Below, one piece after another: positions 1 to 8,374 of a DNA stretch of 45,630 bases. The DNA is taken from positions 1-45,630 of the forward strand of contig JAFGIG010000109.1 in the NCBI GenBank assembly GCA_016929715.1, given 5' to 3'. The first letter of the stretch is position 1; every line of letters begins with the position of its first letter. The position numbers and the translations under genes are program-made. The notes under the pieces were generated by a model. The model was not told the DNA's origin. It made no database searches and was given only the letters and a program-made list of their open reading frames with translations. The stretch comes from Caldifarciminota bacterium. GTDB lineage: Bacteria > SDB-A.

Positions 1-111
1 AATGTAGAAAACTCAATAGCCGAAATGATAATTAATGGAGATATAGTGCCCGGTCAAAAAGTGGCGATAAGGGAGAAAAACGGACAATTGACATTGGAAG
101 CAGAGGATTGA
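1..111 (+). CDS. Clp-family AAA+ ATPase, C-terminal end only
   Basis: An open frame enters from the left edge and ends with TGA at 109-111, giving 36 residues. The pattern (hydrophobic-Ala-Glu, then NGDIVPGQKV, then a short beta-strand ending in acidic residues) matches the last strands of the D2 small domain of ClpB/ClpC/ClpA chaperone ATPases, where a 'GDIKPGD.V' segment precedes the C-terminus. The stop codon directly abuts the stop of the convergent pilD gene, so no intergenic DNA or terminator separates them. Which Clp paralogue this is cannot be decided from so short a piece. Confidence 0.6.
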   Translation, partial: NVENSIAEMIINGDIVPGQKVAIREKNGQLTLEAED

Positions 112-936
112 TTAAAAAGGAAAGTTGTCGTTTAAAAGTCTGAAAAGAATAATCCATATAGTAAAGCCTGACGCGATAAAAGGGACGAATGGAATTTTTC
201 TCCATTTAGGCTCCGGATCTCTCCAGTCTTTTTCATCTCTCTTCCTTGACGAAAACATGATTGTTAAGCCGTAGACCAAACCCAGGAATGACCCCATGAA
301 TAGTGAGAAAAGAGAAGCCTTCCAGCCGACAAACGCGCCGATAAGTCCGGCGACGCTCGCGTCTCCGTCTCCCAAACCTTTTTTATTGAAAAATGCAGAG
401 AAGAAATCGTCGAACAGGAGAACCGAACCTGCCGCGAGAGCCGCGCCGGCGGCGCTTGATAAGGGATTTACGAAGGAATTGTCCATAAAAGACGTAGCGA
501 TGCCGAACACGATTCCGGAAAAGGTCAGGTTTACGGGAACAATGAACCTCTCAGCATCGGTCGCGGAAACCGCAAAAAGAATAAAGAACAAAGCTGATAT
601 CCTCAGGGCGTCTGCCGAAGTGCCGAAGAGAATGAAAGACAGGAGAAAAAGAAGCCCCACAGATATTTCAACTGCAGGATAGCGGAAAGAAATTTTTTTT
701 CCGCAGTATCGGCATTTTCCTTTCAGCAGAATATACGAAAAGACCGGAACATTGAGGTAAAAAGGGATTTTCCTGCGGCATTCAGGACAGAATGATCTCG
801 GCCCGACAATAGATATTTTTCTCGGCAGTCTGTATATGCATACGTTCGCGAAAGAACCGAAGCAGGCTCCTAAAAAAAACCAAATGAAAGCCGATATAGG
901 TGCCGGATAGTCTTTAAGGGCTTCTGCTATACTCAG
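112..936 (-). CDS. pilD: Prepilin peptidase (A24), non-AUG start
   Basis: Inner-membrane aspartic protease that cleaves type IV pilin or pseudopilin leader peptides and usually N-methylates the new N-terminus. Both catalytic Asp motifs are visible: ATDAERF and GLGDGDAS. The frame stays open well upstream of the first in-frame GTG (660). The added sequence holds the complete N-terminal domain with its two zinc-binding pairs, CPEC and CRYC, and a first membrane helix with FLGACFGSFANVCIYRLP, a family signature. The only start candidates there are CTG at 936, which overlaps the upstream stop as CTGA behind GGAAAGG with a 7-nt gap, or ATT at 942. The full product is about 274 residues, the usual family length. 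It is the last gene of the minus-strand run; which pilins it serves is not visible here. Confidence 0.85.
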   Translation of the reverse strand: MSIAEALKDYPAPISAFIWFFLGACFGSFANVCIYRLPRKISIVGPRSFCPECRRKIPFYLNVPVFSYILLKGKCRYCGKKISFRYPAVEISVGLLFLLSFILFGTSADALRISALFFILFAVSATDAERFIVPVNLTFSGIVFGIATSFMDNSFVNPLSSAAGAALAAGSVLLFDDFFSAFFNKKGLGDGDASVAGLIGAFVGWKASLFSLFMGSFLGLVYGLTIMFSSRKRDEKDWRDPEPKWRKIPFVPFIASGFTIWIILFRLLNDNFPF

Positions 937-1706
937 GAGAATTCCTTTCCTTCAAATATTAGAACTGAAAGAAAAAGGCACGCAATCACATAACAAAGAG
1001 AATAAGAGGCGGAAGAAATTATAAAATCTGAACCCAGGGGTATGTTGCTGTAAGCAAGCACGTTTATGTCAATCTGAGACAAAGCGGGAAGAATGTAACC
1101 GAGAAAAGATACTGCCGCCGCAACAGCCGGATTCAATTTTTCTCCTATATCGCTGAAATTCAGCGCCGATGAAAGAAACATTCCGGACACGACAGTGAGG
1201 AATGTGAATACCGCGCTTGTAACCGGAGTCGCGAATGAAGAAAAGAATACGCTCAAAGAGCAGACAATCAGGAGCTGAAACTGAACGAAGACGAAGTTAA
1301 TAAAAAAGCCGCTGCTTAAAGGGAATCCTGTCGCGAGAAAAACGGCTATAAAAAGCAAAGCTATTGCAGTTTGGATAATGAATATGACGGAATACATTCC
1401 TAAAAATTTGCCGAAAACATAACATTCTTTAGGGACGGGTTTTGAGAGTATAAGATAAATTGTTTTTTGTTTAAGCTCAGTCTGTATTACGGAAGTCCCT
1501 GTGACTACTGCTATCAGAATACCTGTGAGAAGAAAAGTGGAATTGGCGAAGTCGTTGAGAATTTTTTCGAATTCTCCGAGGACGAGAGGCTTGATTAGAA
1601 CAGCCATCAAAGCCATAAAAAGCGGAAACACCGCTATGAAATATATGGATCTTTCCCTGGCGATTATTTTAAGAGTGTTTTTGGCGATAGAGAGAGTCTT
1701 TTTCAT
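933..1706 (-). CDS. ABC-2 type transporter permease
   Basis: Integral membrane protein of 257 residues with about six hydrophobic helices. The N-terminal amphipathic stretch (KNTLKIIARERSIYFIAVFP), the first helix, and the loop with 'TELKQKTIYLILSKPVP' are typical of ABC-2 export permeases, where 'E...KT...LLSKPV' follows helix two. Its start overlaps the ATPase stop as ATGA, so the two are translationally coupled and form one exporter. The substrate is not predictable. Related pairs export copper-maturation factors, drugs or lipids. Confidence 0.8.
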   Translation of the reverse strand: MKKTLSIAKNTLKIIARERSIYFIAVFPLFMALMAVLIKPLVLGEFEKILNDFANSTFLLTGILIAVVTGTSVIQTELKQKTIYLILSKPVPKECYVFGKFLGMYSVIFIIQTAIALLFIAVFLATGFPLSSGFFINFVFVQFQLLIVCSLSVFFSSFATPVTSAVFTFLTVVSGMFLSSALNFSDIGEKLNPAVAAAVSFLGYILPALSQIDINVLAYSNIPLGSDFIISSASYSLCYVIACLFLSVLIFEGKEFS

Positions 1707-2614
1707 GTTTTTCCTATTAGAGAGACGAAAGTCTGCTCGAGAGGAGAAAGAGAAGGGCCGAATTTTATTATATTGATTTTTTCATTTTTGAAGGTAAAAA
1801 TTTCTTTTTCCAGGTCTTGGCGTTCTCCTTCGGTCTTCCAAAGATTCTCGCCGCAGTTTGTATACAAAATGTCTGTTTGAGACGAACGGGGAGGACCGTC
1901 CGTTTTCTCGACGACGAGAATGAATAGTTTGCGGTATTTCGAGGTTATGTTGAAAAGCGAATCTCCGAGGATCAGCCTACCTTGGTCGATTATGCCGATA
2001 TCGTCCGCGAGTTCTTCTATATCGGGCAGAGTGTGTGTGGAAATCACAACCGTTTTGCCTCTGTTTTTCAGGTCCCTTATGATTTCTTTTATCTCGGTTC
2101 TTCCAACCGGATCAACTCCTGAAAGGGGTTCGTCTAGTATCAGAAGTTCCGGTTCACCGGCTATCGCCTGTGCTATTCCAAGTCTCTGAAGCATGCCTTT
2201 GGAATATGTCTTTATCTGGTTTCCGGATACTTCCGCTATCCCGACGGATTCCAGAAGGAGGCGAGTTCGGCTCTTTTCCGGTTTTTTCCCTATTAGATCA
2301 AAAGAAAACTGAAGAAATTCACAACCTGTAAGGTGGGAATAAAAAACAGGATTTTCCGGCAGAAAACCCAGCATTTTTTTTGATTCCATAGTTCCGGCCG
2401 GTTTTGAGAAGATTTCAGCAGAACCGCCGTCTTTTCTGACCAGTCCGGTCAGTATTTTCATGGTTGTGGATTTTCCCGCGCCGTTTGGCCCAAGAAGACC
2501 GTATATACAGCCGGCTTTGACGCTGAACGAAAGCCCGTTCAGAGCGTTTATTTTTTTCGGGATGAACCCCCGGGAATAGTTTTTTTTAAGGTCATTGATT
2601 TCGACGGCGTTCAT
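1703..2614 (-). CDS. ABC transporter ATP-binding protein
   Basis: Cytoplasmic ATPase of 303 residues that powers the adjacent permease. Walker A GPNGAGKST is near residue 42, the signature YSKGMLQRLGIAQA near 137, Walker B LLILDEP near 157, and the switch His lies in VVISTHTL. A C-terminal extension of about 90 residues follows the nucleotide-binding domain, as is usual for the CcmA/NatA-like ABC-2 ATPases. It lies 2 bp after the M23 peptidase gene and overlaps the permease by 4 bp. Confidence 0.9.
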   Translation of the reverse strand: MNAVEINDLKKNYSRGFIPKKINALNGLSFSVKAGCIYGLLGPNGAGKSTTMKILTGLVRKDGGSAEIFSKPAGTMESKKMLGFLPENPVFYSHLTGCEFLQFSFDLIGKKPEKSRTRLLLESVGIAEVSGNQIKTYSKGMLQRLGIAQAIAGEPELLILDEPLSGVDPVGRTEIKEIIRDLKNRGKTVVISTHTLPDIEELADDIGIIDQGRLILGDSLFNITSKYRKLFILVVEKTDGPPRSSQTDILYTNCGENLWKTEGERQDLEKEIFTFKNEKINIIKFGPSLSPLEQTFVSLIGKT

Positions 2615-2616
2615 TT

Positions 2617-3846
2617 TCAGAAAACAAAATTTTTAATTTCAATGAAGTTAAGTTCTGAGACTACTTCGCCCATGAAATAGTAGTATCGTATCGCTTTCTT
2701 AAACAGTAATTTTTCTTCAGGAGGCAGGGGTTCCCCTGACGCTTTCTCGAGCACAGGAAGCGGATCGACGTGTTTGCCGTCAATTTTTATGCCGAAATGC
2801 AGATGAGGCCCGGTTGAAAGGCCCGTAGAGCCGACAAAACCGACGACCTGTCCCTGCTCGACTCTGCGGCCGACAGAGACTCCGTCCGATATTCTGCTGA
2901 GATGATAATATTCGCTCTCAACTCCCCCGGCGTGCTTTATCCTCACTGCAATTCCGGCTTCTCCTGCCCACCCTGACAGAGTAACCGTGCCTGATGCGAT
3001 AGCGGAAACAGGAGTTCCCGTCGGAGCGGAATAATCAACGCCCCTATGGGCTCTTGTGTATTGAAGTATCGGGTGAAATCTCGCAGGAGAGAATCCCGAA
3101 GATATCCTTGTATAAGACACTGGAGAACTTAAAAATCTCCTCTGAGCGCTCTGGCCGTCGAGGCTGAAATGAGTGAATCTTGAGTAAGGAAATAAATATA
3201 CATCGCCTCTGGTTTTCGAACCCCAGTAGTTGCCCGAAATAATAGGAGTTCTTCCAATGAGGTTTCCTTCGGAATATTTCTTGAAAATCAAAATTTCAAA
3301 AGAATCTCCTGTTCTCGAGCTGAAAGTGAAATCAGCCTGATACTCGAGTAAATTACAGAAAGCTGCCGCTACGTCGTCGTTGCCGCCCGAACTGATTATA
3401 CTCTGCCAGAGCGAAGGGTTTTCTGAATCAATAGAGCCTTTGATGACGAAAGGGATGAAAGTGACATCGACGGCAACAGTCTCACCCTCCCAGCCGGATT
3501 GGGTCCGGAAAACCCTGTATATCTGGTCTTCTTTTCGCTTAAAAACGATGCCTGCGACTGTATCGGCTTCAATGTAAACGAAAAGGCTTTCACCGGGCCG
3601 GCATTGCTCCGTTTTGAAAAGCTGTCCGAAGATAAGGGATACTTCGCCGACGTTTACCGCGGAGGGGGAGACCCGGACAAGAAGGGAAGAAAGGTATTCA
3701 CCCGAATCCAAAATTCCCATGAGAGTTTCTGCAGAAGGAGATTTTGTGAATTCTATTGAATCGGTTCTGAAGGTTAAGTCCCGTCTTTTATCCTCTCTGC
3801 AGGAAATCAGTAAAGCGGCAAAAATTAAGAGGAAAATATTTTTCAT
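2617..3846 (-). CDS. M23 metallopeptidase lipoprotein (LytM/NlpD-like)
   Basis: Predicted periplasmic, lipid-anchored murein endopeptidase or amidase activator of 409 residues. The N-terminus is a lipoprotein signal with lipobox LISC near residue 16. The C-terminal LytM domain carries HRGVDYSAPTGTPV (first zinc His and Asp) and HLHFG (HxH motif), with the YYHLS strand between them, so the zinc site looks intact and the domain may be catalytic. About 230 residues of unassigned N-terminal sequence precede it. The start overlaps the phosphoesterase stop by 4 bp. Confidence 0.85.
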   Translation of the reverse strand: MKNIFLLIFAALLISCREDKRRDLTFRTDSIEFTKSPSAETLMGILDSGEYLSSLLVRVSPSAVNVGEVSLIFGQLFKTEQCRPGESLFVYIEADTVAGIVFKRKEDQIYRVFRTQSGWEGETVAVDVTFIPFVIKGSIDSENPSLWQSIISSGGNDDVAAAFCNLLEYQADFTFSSRTGDSFEILIFKKYSEGNLIGRTPIISGNYWGSKTRGDVYLFPYSRFTHFSLDGQSAQRRFLSSPVSYTRISSGFSPARFHPILQYTRAHRGVDYSAPTGTPVSAIASGTVTLSGWAGEAGIAVRIKHAGGVESEYYHLSRISDGVSVGRRVEQGQVVGFVGSTGLSTGPHLHFGIKIDGKHVDPLPVLEKASGEPLPPEEKLLFKKAIRYYYFMGEVVSELNFIEIKNFVF

Positions 3847-4601
3847 GTTCCGGTCAATATACGAAGGGCTAAATTTTTGGGAAGCCCTCTATTGAGTATT
3901 TCTTTTGAAGCCGTTTCAGCATCGTAATCAAAACGGCCGAGAAAAACACTGTTTTTCTCAGTGTCTAAAACTGCATAAGACGGCATGTAAATTCCGTCTC
4001 TCGGTTGACCTGAACTGCCCACGTTTACAATGTATCTCAAGCCGGGTTTCAGGTCAATTTCCAATTGCGATTTAGTGCATGGCACTGAATGACAGCCAGA
4101 GGAGTCTAAAAGATAAACAGCCGGAGAGTGAGTGTGTCCAATGAAAACCAGACCCGGAGATTCTTTTGATGTTTTTTCGAATTCTTTTTTGGCCTCTTTC
4201 TGCCCGAAAATGTATTCCCATGAGTCCGGGGAAGAATATGAACTGTGAGAGAAAACCGTTTCCCAGGATCCGTAAAGATTTTTGTTTGTCAACTCCCAGG
4301 AGGAAATAGTTTTTATTGAAGAAGAGCATAAAGTTTTTTTTGTCCACTTGAGAGACTGTTTCGCCGTGTCAGTGAAGTATTCTTCGTCTATCATTCCCAA
4401 TACACAGGCTTCGTGGTTTCCATAGAGCTTTATGTCCGAGACTTCTTCTACTCCTTCGACGCATTCATTCGGGAAAGCGCAGTAATCGATCGCGTCGCCC
4501 AGAAAAACAGTCAAGTCAGGGCAGGCAGAAAATAAATGTTTTTGTAGTTCTCTAAAGGCATGGAGGTTTCCGTGAATATCTGAAAAAACAGCTATTTTGA
4601 T
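3843..4601 (-). CDS. Calcineurin-like metallophosphoesterase, ATC start
   Basis: Dimetal phosphoesterase of the YfcE/MJ0936-like type, about 252 residues. Visible ligands are the D-x-H motif in FSDIHGN, GDAIDY, GNHEA and GHTH, plus a later His/Asn region ('NVGSSGQPRDG'). An automatic start at the TTG of 4514 would delete the D-x-H motif. The frame continues upstream, where ATC at 4601 gives MKIAVFSDIHGN, exactly how this family normally begins, with GAGGG about 5 nt before it inside the end of nusB. No ATG, GTG or TTG exists between that point and the next in-frame stop. ATA at 4595 is the only nearby alternative. Substrate unknown. Confidence 0.8.
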   Translation of the reverse strand: MKIAVFSDIHGNLHAFRELQKHLFSACPDLTVFLGDAIDYCAFPNECVEGVEEVSDIKLYGNHEACVLGMIDEEYFTDTAKQSLKWTKKTLCSSSIKTISSWELTNKNLYGSWETVFSHSSYSSPDSWEYIFGQKEAKKEFEKTSKESPGLVFIGHTHSPAVYLLDSSGCHSVPCTKSQLEIDLKPGLRYIVNVGSSGQPRDGIYMPSYAVLDTEKNSVFLGRFDYDAETASKEILNRGLPKNLALRILTGT

Positions 4602-4993
4602 TTTTCCCTCGCTACGGATTCGAGCATTCCGTTAATATAAGGCGCGGCTTTGGGCCCGCAAAACTCTTTTCCTAGCCTGATGGCTTCGTCCATAGCTACC
4701 GCAACGGGGACTTCAGGGAAAAAGAGAATTTCCGCTATTGAAAGGCGGAGTATCTGTTTTTCGACAAGTCCTACTCTTTCAAAATTCCAGTTAGTCGAGT
4801 TGTTCTTTATCAAATCATCGATTTGGGCGAGGTTTTTTTTAACGGAAGAGATCTTATTTTCTATCCATTCCAAATCATCGCTTTGGAGGTTTTTGCCGTA
4901 ATATTCTAAAAAAAAGCAGTCGTCCTCAGAGAGAAATTCATCTCTATATAGTTTTTTGACTATGAATTTTCTGAGATTGTGAAGTGACTGCAA
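4592..4993 (-). CDS. nusB: Transcription antitermination factor NusB
   Basis: All-helical RNA-binding protein of 133 residues that joins NusE/S10 in rRNA antitermination. The late segment 'ILRLSIAEILFFPEVPVAV' followed by 'DEAIRLGKEFCGPKAAPYINGML' is the classic NusB C-terminal signature (family pattern: LR.A..EL....VP..V.INEAVELAK.F......FVNGVL). It lies 3 bp after ribH, a ribH-nusB order found in many bacteria. Confidence 0.93.
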   Translation of the reverse strand: MQSLHNLRKFIVKKLYRDEFLSEDDCFFLEYYGKNLQSDDLEWIENKISSVKKNLAQIDDLIKNNSTNWNFERVGLVEKQILRLSIAEILFFPEVPVAVAMDEAIRLGKEFCGPKAAPYINGMLESVAREKSK

Positions 4994-4996
4994 ATA

Positions 4997-5464
4997 TTAT
5001 CCCATTTCGGAATACAGATTTGCCATTTCTAAAGCCGACAAGGCCGCGTCGAAACCTTTGTTGCCGGATTTAATGCCCGATCTGTCAAGGGCTTGTTCCT
5101 GAGTGTCCGCTGTTATGACGCCGTATATCACCGGAATCTTAGATTCTAGTCCTACAGAAGCGATGCCTTTTGAAACCTCGGAAGCCACAAAGTCAAAATG
5201 AGGCGTTTCTCCTCTGATAACAGAACCGAGGCACAAAACAGCGTCGTATTTTCCGGATGCGGCGGCTTTTTTTGCCACGGAGGGCATTTCGAAAGCGCCG
5301 GGAACCCAGATTATCAAGACATCTGATTCAAGGACATCGTGTCGCAAAAGACCGTCTATTGCTCCCTCAACAAGCCTTGAGGTGATAGAGGAATTGAATC
5401 GGGAAGCCACGAGGGCGAATTTTTTTCCTTTTCCAAAATATCTGCCTTCCATTATAACGGGCAT
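4997..5464 (-). CDS. ribH: 6,7-dimethyl-8-ribityllumazine synthase
   Basis: Lumazine synthase of 155 residues. It condenses 5-amino-6-ribitylaminouracil with 3,4-dihydroxy-2-butanone 4-phosphate, the penultimate riboflavin step. Family motifs: ALVASRFNSSITSRLVEGA, WVPGAFEMP, CLGSVIRGETPHFDFVASE (with the catalytic His in HFD) and PVIYGVITADTQEQALDR. It immediately follows ribBA with no gap. Confidence 0.96.
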   Translation of the reverse strand: MPVIMEGRYFGKGKKFALVASRFNSSITSRLVEGAIDGLLRHDVLESDVLIIWVPGAFEMPSVAKKAAASGKYDAVLCLGSVIRGETPHFDFVASEVSKGIASVGLESKIPVIYGVITADTQEQALDRSGIKSGNKGFDAALSALEMANLYSEMG

Positions 5465-6664
5465 TTAAACCTCCTTTAAGATGTGGCCGAGTTTTTCCTT
5501 TTTTGTTTTAAGATATTCAATGTTTTTATCGTGGGGCTGAGTTTCTATGGGAACTCTTTCGACTATGCTGAGTCCGAAACTGCCCAAGCCAATCAGCTTT
5601 TTAGGGTTGTTTGTCATGACCTTTATTTTCGTCAAACCGAGATCTGAAAGAATCTGAGCTCCAATGCCGTAATCTCTTTCGTCGGGTTTGAACCCGAGGC
5701 AAAGATTCGCGTCAACCGTGTCATATCCTTTTTCCTGCAGAGAGTATGCCCGGATTTTATTTACAAGGCCTATTCCCCTGCCTTCCTGTCTCATATAGAG
5801 CAAAACGCCTACGCCTTCGTCTCCTATCATTTTCATCGCTGAGTGAAGCTGGTCTCCGCAGTCGCATTTCATGGAACCGAAGACATCACCCGTGAAGCAT
5901 TCAGAGTGGACCCTGACGAGGACGCTTTCTTTTGAAGAGATATCTCCTTTTACAAGAGCGGCATGGATATCGTTGTTCATATCTGTTTCATAGAGATAAA
6001 GTTTGAAATCTCCCCATTTCGTAGGTATAGTTGCTGAAGCGGCTCGTTTGACCAGCTTTTCTTTTTTTGTTCTGTAAGATATAAGATCTTTTATGGTGAT
6101 GATTTTCAATCCGAGTCTTTGGGAAAGTTCTTCCAGCTGAGGGAGCCTTGCCATGGATCCGTCATCGGCGAGAATTTCACACAGGACTCCTGCCGGAGAG
6201 AGTCCGGCGATATTCATTAAATCGACAACCGCCTCTGTGTGTCCGGCTCTTCGGAGAACGCCGCCTTTTTTCGCTTTGAGAGGAAAAATATGTCCGGGCA
6301 TTACGAAATCTGAAGGGTTTGAGTCTTCCGAAGCGAGGAGGTTAATCGTCTTTGCTCTGTCGTGAGCGCTTATGCCTGTCGTTATGCCATTTGCGGCATC
6401 AACCGAGACTCCGAATGCTGTCTGATAGGGGGCTGTGTTTTTTTGTGTCATCATGGGAATTCCGAGCTTGTCCATTTGTTCTTCTGGCATGGAAACGCAT
6501 ATAAGGCCTCTTGCATATTTAGTTATGAAATTTATGTCTTCGCAGGAAACCCTCTGGGCTGAAATCACCATGTCTCCTTCATTCTCCCTGTCTTCGTCAT
6601 CTACTACTATGACTATCTTTCCGGATCTTATGTCTTCAACTACGTCTTCGATTTTCCATATCAT
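5465..6664 (-). CDS. ribBA: Bifunctional DHBP synthase / GTP cyclohydrolase II
   Basis: Two-domain enzyme of 399 residues opening both branches of riboflavin synthesis. The N-terminal RibB half (about 1-200) has the acidic loop DDEDRENEGDM and the 'HDRAKTI' and 'GHTEAVVDL' motifs. The C-terminal RibA half has the zinc site ECFTGDVFGSMKCDCGDQL and the catalytic run YMRQEGRGIGL. Start chosen at ATG 6664, giving MIWKIEDV just after the ribE stop. The longer frame to 6706 adds 14 residues without homology inside ribE, and GGAG sits about 10 nt before 6664. Confidence 0.95.
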   Translation of the reverse strand: MIWKIEDVVEDIRSGKIVIVVDDEDRENEGDMVISAQRVSCEDINFITKYARGLICVSMPEEQMDKLGIPMMTQKNTAPYQTAFGVSVDAANGITTGISAHDRAKTINLLASEDSNPSDFVMPGHIFPLKAKKGGVLRRAGHTEAVVDLMNIAGLSPAGVLCEILADDGSMARLPQLEELSQRLGLKIITIKDLISYRTKKEKLVKRAASATIPTKWGDFKLYLYETDMNNDIHAALVKGDISSKESVLVRVHSECFTGDVFGSMKCDCGDQLHSAMKMIGDEGVGVLLYMRQEGRGIGLVNKIRAYSLQEKGYDTVDANLCLGFKPDERDYGIGAQILSDLGLTKIKVMTNNPKKLIGLGSFGLSIVERVPIETQPHDKNIEYLKTKKEKLGHILKEV

Positions 6665-6665
6665 A

Positions 6666-7244
6666 TTATGCGCTCCGTGTTTGGGGTGACATGAAATCGC
6701 TTTCAATGTTTACGGGCATGCCAGCACGGGCGAATTTCAGGTTGGTTCTCTTAAAAGTTTCTTCTATCACGGTGACTCTGAGGATTGATCCTTTAATATA
6801 GTTGACTGTCAAGCTCACTCCGTCAATGGCGATATATCCTTTGGAAATTATTTTTCCATAGACTTCTTTCGGAACCGAGACATCGAGGGAGGAATTTCCC
6901 GGGGATCGGAGAAATTTTCTGATTTTGCCGATTCCTTCAACGTGGCCCTGGACGAAATGCCCGCCTATTCTGCCGTCCGCCTTGAGAGCCCTTTCAAGGT
7001 TGACAACCGAACCTGTTTTGTAATATTTCGCTTTTGTCGTTTTAACTGTAGTCATGGACAACTGAGCCCTAAAATCGTGTGTTCCTTTTTCAACGGCAGT
7101 CAGGCACGTTCCATCGACGCAAACTGAATCGCCTGGGCTGAGGCCTTCAAGAGTTTTGTGACAAGATATTGTGATGTCCCAAAAAGTTCCTTTTCCCGCA
7201 ATTCTTTTTATTACGCCGGTTTCCTCTATCAGGCCTGTAAACAA
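6666..7244 (-). CDS. ribE: Riboflavin synthase, alpha subunit
   Basis: Riboflavin synthase of 192 residues. It dismutates two lumazines to riboflavin. It begins MFTGLIEETG, the near-invariant start of the family, and has two internally repeated lumazine-binding halves: 'GDSVCVDGTCLTAV' in the first and 'SKGYIAIDGVSLTVN' in the second, with GGHFVQGHVEGIG at the junction. It overlaps the ribD end by 16 bp, so the four rib genes are one unit. Confidence 0.95.
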   Translation of the reverse strand: MFTGLIEETGVIKRIAGKGTFWDITISCHKTLEGLSPGDSVCVDGTCLTAVEKGTHDFRAQLSMTTVKTTKAKYYKTGSVVNLERALKADGRIGGHFVQGHVEGIGKIRKFLRSPGNSSLDVSVPKEVYGKIISKGYIAIDGVSLTVNYIKGSILRVTVIEETFKRTNLKFARAGMPVNIESDFMSPQTRSA

Positions 7245-8347
7245 CCATTATCTCCGATTTTTATTTTTCTTTCAGAATTACTGTAAACCGTGAGTAAGTC
7301 TTCTTCAATAGAGAAAACCTTTTTTCTGATTAAGAGAGGGTGTTTTTCCAAAGTGAATTCCCCCTCTATCATTTTCAGTCCTTCGCCGAGAAAAAAAGGC
7401 GAAGTGAAATGGAATATCCTGTCAAAAAGTTTAGAATTGTATAAATACGACAGTAAAGTAGGTCCTCCCTCTACCAGCAGGGAAAAAACAAAGTATTTGC
7501 TGTAGAGTATGTCCAGTATTTCCGGAAAGGCGAATTTTTTCTCTTCCAGAAACTCTGTCCTCGGCATGCCCTTTTCGACTGAAGAGAACAAAACGTAATT
7601 TTCGTCCTTAAAAACATTGCTTTCGCGAGGTATTCTTCCGTGTCTGTCGAGGACAACCCTGAGGGGGTCTTTATGTTTTTTTTGGCCGGAAGTCAAATTA
7701 GGGTCGTCCTCGAGGACTGTGTTTGTTCCGACGGCGACAGCTGAATGGGATGATCGGAGTTTTCGCCCGAAAGCCCTTGCGGCATTTCCCGTAATCCATT
7801 TTGACACGCCGTTTCTATCACGGACGAAACCGTCAGCTGTGGAAGCGGCTTTCAGGCTTATGAAAGGCCTTTTATAGAGACGGGCGATAAAATATTTCTC
7901 ATTCAGTTCAAAAGCCTCTTCAGCGCATACACCTGAGATGACCTCAATTCCGGCCTTTTTCAATTCTTCTGAACCTTTCCCGCAGACCAGTTCATTGGGG
8001 TCTTGCAGGGCATAAACCACTTTTTTCACTTTTGCTTTTTTTATTATTTCGGTGCACGGCGGAGTCCTGCCGTAATGGCAGCACGGTTCGAGATTGACAT
8101 AAAGAGTCGAACCCGCCGCCTCTCTTCCGGCTTTTTCAAGAGCGGCTCTTTCCGCGTGCGGTTTTCCGCAGCCCATGTGAACGGCTTTAGAGACGATTTT
8201 GTCTTTTTTTACAACAAGGCAGGCAACGGCAGGATTCGGAAGGTTTCTGTCTTTCCTTGTCTTTGCAGCTTTCAGAGCTTTCTTCATGAAAATTATGTCG
8301 AAAGGATTTTTCACGGATACATTATCGCAAATACAGGCAAAATTCAC
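7229..8347 (-). CDS. ribD: Bifunctional pyrimidine deaminase/reductase RibD
   Basis: Two-domain riboflavin enzyme of up to 372 residues. The deaminase half shows the zinc site HAERAALEKAG and EPCCHYGRTPPC. The reductase half (from about residue 160) shows LKAASTADGFVRDRNGVSKWITG and VEGGPTLLSYL. The start is uncertain: GTG at 8347 or GTG at 8314 (giving MKNPFDIIFMKKAL), neither with a clear Shine-Dalgarno. The gene lies 27 bp after the small secreted protein gene. No FMN riboswitch was recognised upstream of it or of the run. Confidence 0.93.
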   Translation of the reverse strand: MNFACICDNVSVKNPFDIIFMKKALKAAKTRKDRNLPNPAVACLVVKKDKIVSKAVHMGCGKPHAERAALEKAGREAAGSTLYVNLEPCCHYGRTPPCTEIIKKAKVKKVVYALQDPNELVCGKGSEELKKAGIEVISGVCAEEAFELNEKYFIARLYKRPFISLKAASTADGFVRDRNGVSKWITGNAARAFGRKLRSSHSAVAVGTNTVLEDDPNLTSGQKKHKDPLRVVLDRHGRIPRESNVFKDENYVLFSSVEKGMPRTEFLEEKKFAFPEILDILYSKYFVFSLLVEGGPTLLSYLYNSKLFDRIFHFTSPFFLGEGLKMIEGEFTLEKHPLLIRKKVFSIEEDLLTVYSNSERKIKIGDNGCLQA

Positions 8348-8374
8348 AAGAGGGAGATTGAAGATTTAGGTTCT

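Noticed and set aside
8348-8374. FMN riboswitch before ribD
   Set aside because: The gap is only 27 bp and no RFN core (AGGGGCAGGGTGAAAUUCCC-like) was seen there or upstream of the run.
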